DNA of 64,000 nucleotides from Aldrovandia affinis. Lineage: Eukaryota > Chordata > Actinopteri > Notacanthiformes > Halosauridae. The DNA lies in the NCBI GenBank assembly GCA_029706075.1, contig JAINUG010000026.1:6714674-6778673 (forward strand), written 5' to 3'. The number at the start of each line of letters is the position of its first letter. Within the stretch, counting starts at the first letter, position 1. The translations under genes were made by a program, and so were the position numbers. The notes beneath the pieces are model-generated. The model ran no database searches and was not told where the DNA came from. It saw only the letters and a list, made by a program, of their open reading frames with translations. This document shows positions 58,583-64,000 of the stretch, piece by piece.

Positions 58583-58979
58583 GGCTTGGTTTTTACTCTG
58601 ACATGCACTGTGAACTGTGGGACCTTATATAGACAGGTGTGTGCCTTTCTAAAGCATGTACAATCAATTGAATTTGCCACAGGTGCACTACAATCAAGTT
58701 CTAGAGACATCTCAAGGATGATCAAAGGGAACAGGATGCGTCTGAGCTCAATTTTGTGTGTCATGGCAAAGGGTCTGAATACTTATGTAAATGTGATATT
58801 TCAGTTTTTTATTTTTAATAAATTAGCAAACATTTCTAAACACCTGTTTTTGCTTTGCATTATGGGGTATTGTGTGTAGATTGATGAGTAAAAAAATGAA
58901 TTTAATCCATTTTAGAATAAGGCTGTAACATAACAAAATGTGAAAAAAATTGGGGTCTGAATACTTTCCAGATGCCCTG
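58275..58979 (-). mobile_element. Tc1-like transposon, 5' half, minus strand
   Basis: The 5' terminus is at the right edge (complement of CAGGGCATCTGGAAAGTATT) next to TA. About 400 bases of leader precede the transposase start at 58582. The 3' half, with the catalytic domain and second terminus, is missing; the break lies against the hAT element's right end. Confidence 0.85.
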
Positions 58980-58981
58980 TA

Positions 58982-59785
58982 TCTAAGGAACTGTGAAGTA
59001 GGTCTACAATTCTAAAAGAGAAAAAGTCATTGCGAAATGGTTTACATACTTACTTTTATTTTATTATCAGACTACTACTGTATTTTGTTTTACTTTATTA
59101 CTACTGTTATTATTGTGATTGTATTGCCTGTATATGTCAATTAAATCACCTAGTAAAGGTGTACTTACCGAGGTGGGTTACATTAGCATTATTAATATAT
59201 TTTAAAGAAAGTTATAAGGGGTTAGCGAGGAATAGTAACGTTAACAGCAAGGAAGCTAGTTCAAGTCGAGTTCAAGGTTGACTGCAGTTAACTACAACAA
59301 GGTAGGTTAGTTGGTTAGCTATCTGTACCAGTAGGAATTGTGTTATATTAGCTGTATTTAAAATAGCATATAACTAACAATACTTCCAGTAAGTACTTTA
59401 GTTGTAGAATTTAGTAGATAGTAGTAGCATTATAGAACAAAACATTGTTGCAGTAAAGCTGGTTTGTGAAATTCAGGCAGTAATGTTAGTAGATCTTAGT
59501 TAATAGTTCTTAACTTGTGCTAGCAATATGTTTAGCTGCAGTTAGTTCACTAGCTAACTTAGAAAGCAGCTAGCACTTGCTAATTTTGTAAACTACATTT
59601 TAAGCAAACTTTAGCGTAGGTAGGGTTCTGATTAAACCAAAGAAAATACTCTCCTGACTTTTAACTGTTAAATCTGTTATCTGTTAAATATCCATGAAAT
59701 AAAGCAATTGTAAAATGCAAACAAAACCCTGTATGATCAGCACTATTTCATTTCATTCTTTATGATTCAATACAATCTCTATGGT
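58982..59785. other. Unrecognised AT-rich sequence
   Basis: Rich in TTAGCTAG/GTTAAC motifs. No repeat termini or gene frames. Confidence 0.5.
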
Positions 59786-59801
59786 TCAGTGAAATGTATT
59801 T

Positions 59802-60095
59802 GTTTTTAAAGAATGTTTCTGATTTATCCCATTTTCTCCCAATTTAGTAGCCAATTACTCCCTCCTCCCAGACGGCACTCGCCAGGCTGTCGACTGTAAC
59901 TCCGGTACTATAGAGCCACTCCTGTGTGCAGCGAACATTCTGTCGGCTTCCCTCCCCCCTCCCTGGGGCGGACAGCCAATCGCTGCCGGCAATGGCACTC
60001 CCGGTCAGAGCCGATTATGGCACGATTCCGGTGGAATTGAACCCCGGTCGCAGTGGCCAGCGTCGAACGTTGTAACCACCAGACCACCCGGGAGG
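59802..60095 (-). mobile_element. tRNA-derived SINE with 16-bp target duplication
   Basis: Minus strand: head CCTCCCGGGTGGTCTGGTGG (A-box region), GACCGGGGTTCAATTCC (B box), TGGCTGTCCGCCCCAGGGAG, and tail TTGGCTACTAAATTGGGAGA. It is flanked by TCAGTGAAATGTATTT (59786-59801) and TCAGTGAAGTGTATTT (60096-60111), one mismatch. This is the best-preserved copy and serves as reference for the family. Confidence 0.95.
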
Positions 60096-60234
60096 TCAGT
60101 GAAGTGTATTTTTTAAGTGCATATTTTATTTTATTTCTTGGAAGGCCATTATTAAAGAATGTGAAATAAATGTTGATGTTGGGAGAGGATTGCATACACT
60201 GTATAAGTGTATTGCAATTATGAATTTATCTTAA

Positions 60235-61068
60235 CTAATAAGGAGTTGTGCCACCCTTTACCTTCGGAACAGCTTCAGTACTTCTTAGAATGCTATGATA
60301 CAAGTTTTAACTGTTTCTAGTGGGATATTGGACCATTCTTCAAGAAGGAAAGCTTCCAATTCTTTAACAAATGAAGGTGGCGGAAATCTACTCTTTTTAT
60401 ACTTTTTCCAGAACTTCCCATAAAGGTTTAATGATGTTTAGATCTGGTGATGTTTGAATTCGCCCTGGTGTTCCAATCCATTTAGCACTGTGTATGGGGG
60501 TGTTATTGTCTTGGAATATGGAAACATCTTGAGGAAACAATGTTTGCACCATAGGGTGCATCTGGTTGCCTAAAATGGCTTTGTATTCCTTGCCCATAAT
60601 TCTACCATGCAGAGTATTAATCAGACCCGATGACTTCCACGAGATAACTGCCCTTACCATAATAAATACACCACATTTGGGAACAGGCAATGTGGCTTTC
60701 TCCAAACATAAAAGCATCCAGATGTAGGAAAAATAGTAAAGAGGCGACTCATCAGACCATATCACTGCTCATAAGTTCAGGTTATGTGCTCATTACACCC
60801 ATTTTGCATTGTTGCACATTTGTTACAACCATTCCCATAAATATGAGCTTTGTGAAGCTCACAAGGTGAGCATCCGTCTATCCCTGTGGGTGAGCTTCGA
60901 CTTGTTCCTCTTTACTAATGTAGTTATTCCTTGTTTGGCATATGCCTTCATGATTTTTGACACCGTTCCCCTTGACACATTAAATAGTTCTGCTGCTTCT
61001 GTGACTGACGCCCCTGCAACTCGGGGACTAACTATTTGACCTCTTTCAAAATCTGTTAGATTTCTCAT
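60235..61068 (-). pseudogene. Tc1-like transposase, internally deleted
   Basis: N-terminus MRNLTDFERGQIVSPRVAGA, SVTEAAELFNVSRGTVSKIM and KRNKSKLTHRDRRML is a well-kept DNA-binding domain (61068-60859). About 130 or more bases of the linker are missing before MIWSDES (first catalytic Asp, about 60760). Later VSIFQDNNTPIHSAKW carries the second Asp and SPDLNIIKPLWEVLEKV has Lys where the catalytic Glu is expected. After a stop, FPPPSFVKELEAFLLEEWSN and KGGTTPY-like codons lead to the end at 60235. Loss of Glu and the deletion make it inactive. Confidence 0.9.
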
Positions 61069-61220
61069 GTTGCTTTAGAAACTCACATATTCAAATGTTG
61101 AATTTACAATGTATTTTATAGCAAAAACATGTTGGCAATTAGTATGAAATTGCCAAAATCATTGCGATTTAGTCACTTAAAAATGTGGGTCAATTTTTAT
61201 TTGGTGTTTACTATCCCCTG
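60235..61220 (-). mobile_element. Tc1-like transposon, second family, minus strand
   Basis: The 5' terminus at the right edge is the complement of CAGGGGATAGTAAACACCAA, next to TA at 61221-61222. The transposase gene runs from 61068 down to 60235. The 3' terminal repeat was not recognised left of 60235, so that end is probably lost. Confidence 0.85.
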
Positions 61221-61226
61221 TATATA

Positions 61227-61870
61227 CAGTGCCTTGCAAAAGCTTTCAAGCTTTCATTTATAACACTTTAATGTTAACACTTTAAGAACGAATATCTGCG
61301 TTATGTATGGTGCAAACCTAACACTGCCTATGCCCCATGTAACACCATCCCTACAGTGAAGCATGGCGGTAGCAGTACCATGCTATGGGGATGCTTCTCT
61401 TCAGCGGGGACTGGGAAACTTGCCAGAAGAGAATACATACTGGATGGAGCAGAGTACAGGCAGATACTGCAAGAAAACCTATTTCAGTTTCACAAAAAAC
61501 TGAAACTGGGGCAAAAATGAACCTTTCAGCAGGACAATGATCCAAAGCACAGGGCCAAAGCTACATTGGAGTGGCTCAAGAATAAAAAGGTGAATGTCCT
61601 TCAGTGGCCCAGTCAAAGTCCTGACCTGAACCCCTTCGAGAATCTGTGGCACAACTTGAAAATGACTGTCCATAATCAACGTCCAAGCAACTTGAAAGAG
61701 CTGGAGCAATTCTGCTCTGAAGGATGGATGAAAATCATCTCCAACCAGTGTGCAAAATTGGCAGAAACTTGCCCATAAAGACATAAAGCTGTTATTGGAG
61801 CGAACGGTGCCTCCACCAAATATGAATGTGAGGTATCTGAATACTTATGCAAGCAGCATATTTCCGTTTT
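61227..61870 (+). mobile_element. Tc1-like transposon, third family, internally deleted
   Basis: Left end CAGTGCCTTGCAAAAGCTTT and right part AGGTATCTGAATACTTATGC match Tc1-type termini, though the right terminus is eroded. The leader and DNA-binding half of the gene are deleted. Confidence 0.8.
61290..61778 (+). pseudogene. Tc1-like transposase, catalytic-domain fragment
   Basis: A single frame with one stop (TGA, 61518-61520) reads [58 protein letters not shown] (second catalytic Asp), [20 protein letters not shown] (catalytic Glu) and [20 protein letters not shown]. The first catalytic Asp and everything before it are absent. It ends AETCP. The fragment is about 160 codons of a normal 340. 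Confidence 0.9.
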
Positions 61871-61895
61871 TTTATTTTATTTAAAATATTTGCTG

Positions 61896-61990
61896 ATGCC
61901 CTGCGATGGATTGACAACCTGTCCAGGGTGTATTCCTGCCTCTCGCCCAATGCATGCTGGGATAGGCTCCAGCCCCCCCGTGACCCCCGT
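61896..61990 (+). mobile_element. RTE-type repeat fragment
   Basis: GCCCTGCGATGGATTGACAA, CCAGGGTGTATTCCTGCCTC and GCTGGGATAGGCTCCAGCC match the 46284-46633 repeat. The tail is replaced by the following Tc1 element. Confidence 0.9.
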
Positions 61991-61997
61991 GAATATA

Positions 61998-62970
61998 TAC
62001 ACTGCCTGGCCAAAAAAAAAGTCACCACCTGGATTTAACTAAGCAAATAGGTATGAGCCTTCCGTTGGATAATTACTGCAGTGATTAATATGTTTTATTT
62101 AACCCTAACTGATGCAGTGAGTAGCTTCTAATTTCTTAAACAACCATGCCGGAAGACATATCCTGTAGCAAAGAAAACAACTAAGGAGATTGCTGAAACT
62201 ACTAAAAGTGAAAGTAAGAGCATTTCCACACGCACAATGCGAAGGGAACTCAAGGGATTGGGACTAAACAGCTGTGTAGCCTTAAGAAAACTACTTGTCA
62301 GTGAGGCTAATCGGAAAAAAAGGCTTCAATTTGCTAGGGAGCATAAAGATTGGACTCTGGAGCAATGGAAGAAGGTCATGTGGTCTGATGAGTCCAGATT
62401 TACCCTGTTCCAGAGTGATGGGTGCATCAGGGTAAGAAGAGAGGCAGATGAAGTGATGCATCCATCATGCCTAGTGCCTACCGTACAAGCCTGTGGGGGC
62501 AGTGTTATGATCTGGGGTTGCTGCAGTTGGTCAGGTCTAGGTTCAGCAACGTTATGTGCCCAAAGAATGAGGTCAGCTGACCAGGTTTTTCCATCAATGG
62601 ATTTTTTCTTCCCTGATGGCACGGGCATATTCCAAGATGACAATGCCACGATTCACGGGCTCAAATTGTGAAAGAGTGGTTCAGGGAGCATGAGACATCT
62701 TTTTCACACATGGATTGGCCACCACAGAGTCCAGACCTTAACCCCATTGAGAATCTTTGGGATGTGCTGGAGAAGACTTTGCGCAGCGGTCCGACTCTCC
62801 CATCCCAAGATCTTGGCGAAAAATGTATGCAACTCTGGACGGAAATAAATGTTGTGACATTGAAGAAGTTTATCGAAACGATGCCACGGCGAATGCGTGC
62901 CGTAATCAAAGCTAAAGGCGGTCCAACTAAATATTAGAGTGTGTGACTTTTTTTTTGGATGGGGAGTGTA
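61998..62970 (+). mobile_element. Tc1-like transposon, fourth family, slightly shortened
   Basis: Ends TACACTGCCTGGCCAAAAAA and (complement of) TACACTCCCCATCCAAAAAA are inverted repeats including a shared poly-A and GTCAC block, each flanked by TA. The element is 973 bp, shorter than typical 1.2-1.6 kb, because the start of the transposase gene is deleted. Confidence 0.9.
62147..62937 (+). pseudogene. Tc1-like transposase lacking N-terminus, one frameshift
   Basis: The frame opens within the linker ([17 protein letters not shown], then [16 protein letters not shown]). The catalytic domain has [14 protein letters not shown] (first Asp), [34 protein letters not shown] (second Asp) and, after a one-base deletion near 62656, [14 protein letters not shown] and [19 protein letters not shown] (Glu). 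It ends KAKGGPTKY at a stop, as in intact relatives. All three catalytic acidic residues are conserved, but the DNA-binding domain is absent and the frame is broken. Confidence 0.92.
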
Positions 62971-64000
62971 TATACACAAGCATGTTAAATGATTAAATTA
63001 ATGCAGTTGTGAAAATGATACTTGTTGAGCAATTTGGATCTGATTCAGCAGGCTTTGTGGATTCCCTCTGTGTGCACACAGGAAACACTCTGTATGCCCC
63101 TGCAGTCAGATTAGAATGAGGTGGGGTGTCAATCATCAAGATATCATATCAGAAAAGTCATTAAGACAAGATAGAGTAGATGGTAAAAAAAATTGAAAAA
63201 CATTGCAATGCGACAATCAAAACCTGTTTATAAAGTGCGTTTGGGGAGCTGAGATTCTTACAGCCTACCATTCCACATGCTGAGTGGTACCAGACAGGGG
63301 TATGTGCTATTGCAGCTTTCAAATTTGTTTCCAGTAAACTCCTTTGGGGGTCACGGAAAGGGGGGCGGGGAGGATTTGTTCTTCTGAGCTACAGTTTAAT
63401 GGTTTCTGATTCTGTATTTATTTACTTAATGGAAGCCAGATCGCCTGGAACAACACCACATCTCTGTAATCCACTCTTTTCCAATTACTTCTCCCAGCAG
63501 GTGTCCCCTTTGTGGGGTACAGTTATTTTCCCTGTAGTCTTTTTATACACATGGTTCTATTATACTAGTGTTCGTGGAATTATTAGAACATTTGATGTAT
63601 GTTATGCCACTAGTAGAACACAAATTCTATTGTCAGATGTTTCATATAACCTTATAGTTGTTCTATAGTTGTTCTAAGCTGGTTGAATGATTATGGTAAG
63701 GTTTATAAAATATAAAGGCATTATGAAAGCTACATGCACAATCCACTTCAAGCAATCATTATTTTTGATAATGAACTGAGAAACTATTGTTATAATTTTT
63801 TGGGTAAAAAGCAGCACTGCATTTTTGCTGTTAAGCCCATCATTCTTGTACAACTGTTTCCATGGACCCACCAGCATTTGCTCATGAGGGTCTCGCGCGT
63901 GTTGCTCTTTGTGAAAAAAATATATATTTTACACGTTTAAGGTTCTGAAAATAAAAGTCTCACATTTATCTATATAGAATATAAGCCCTCCCAAATAAAT
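62971..64000. other. Unrecognised AT-rich sequence
   Basis: A G-rich tract lies at 63357-63375 (GGAAAGGGGGGCGGGGAGG). No repeat termini or gene frames recognised up to the end of the window. Confidence 0.55.

Overview
This window looks like intergenic or intronic DNA from a ray-finned fish. The evidence is the repeat set: many Tc1-like transposons, L2-type LINE tails that start from an AAGTCGCTCTGGATAAGAG core, tRNA-derived SINEs, hAT and Harbinger-like elements and their MITEs, an RTE-type repeat with a (GGAT)n tail, and long CA, TA and TTA microsatellites. The DNA is AT-rich. I found no intact host protein gene, no functional tRNA or rRNA and no CRISPR array. Nearly every open frame with recognisable protein similarity belongs to a decayed transposable element. 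The species cannot be fixed from sequence alone; an early-branching teleost is only a guess.

Layout. 0-5 kb: mostly unrecognised AT-rich DNA with two weak repeats. 5-7.4 kb: the 5' end of a piggyBac element, a 97-bp near-perfect palindrome, and a Tc1 copy interrupted by a SINE. 7.4-13 kb: mostly unique sequence with one foldback MITE. 13.2-17.4 kb: one Tc1 copy carrying a hAT pseudogene segment, a hAT MITE with an 8-bp target duplication, and a solo LTR. 18-19 kb: a 5'-truncated L2 LINE. 22-29 kb: a 1.2-kb Harbinger-like element, a solo LTR, a SINE, a hAT MITE and an L2 tail, around a candidate conserved noncoding block (25.8-26.2 kb). 32.6-35.1 kb: a Tc1 remnant holding a solo LTR that itself holds a SINE, then a CR1-like LINE end and an L2 tail with an inverted copy inside it. 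36-39 kb: mariner/Tc1 fragments and one full-length Tc1 element whose transposase frame has only two nonsense codons. 39-51 kb: mostly unique, with candidate regulatory blocks near 41.6-42.1 and 44.0-44.4 kb and scattered SINEs. 51-63 kb: a dense transposon pile-up with two hAT elements, a second 1.3-kb Harbinger-like copy (inverted relative to the 22-kb copy), four Tc1 elements, SINEs and an RTE fragment.

The genes do not form a pathway. The biological content is a layered record of DNA transposition and retroposition. Insertion order can be read at several loci from nested breaks and target-site duplications (TA for Tc1, 8 bp for hAT, TTAA for piggyBac, ATT for the Harbinger-like copy, 4 bp for the LTRs, about 16 bp for a SINE). 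All family assignments come from motifs read by eye; no database search was run.
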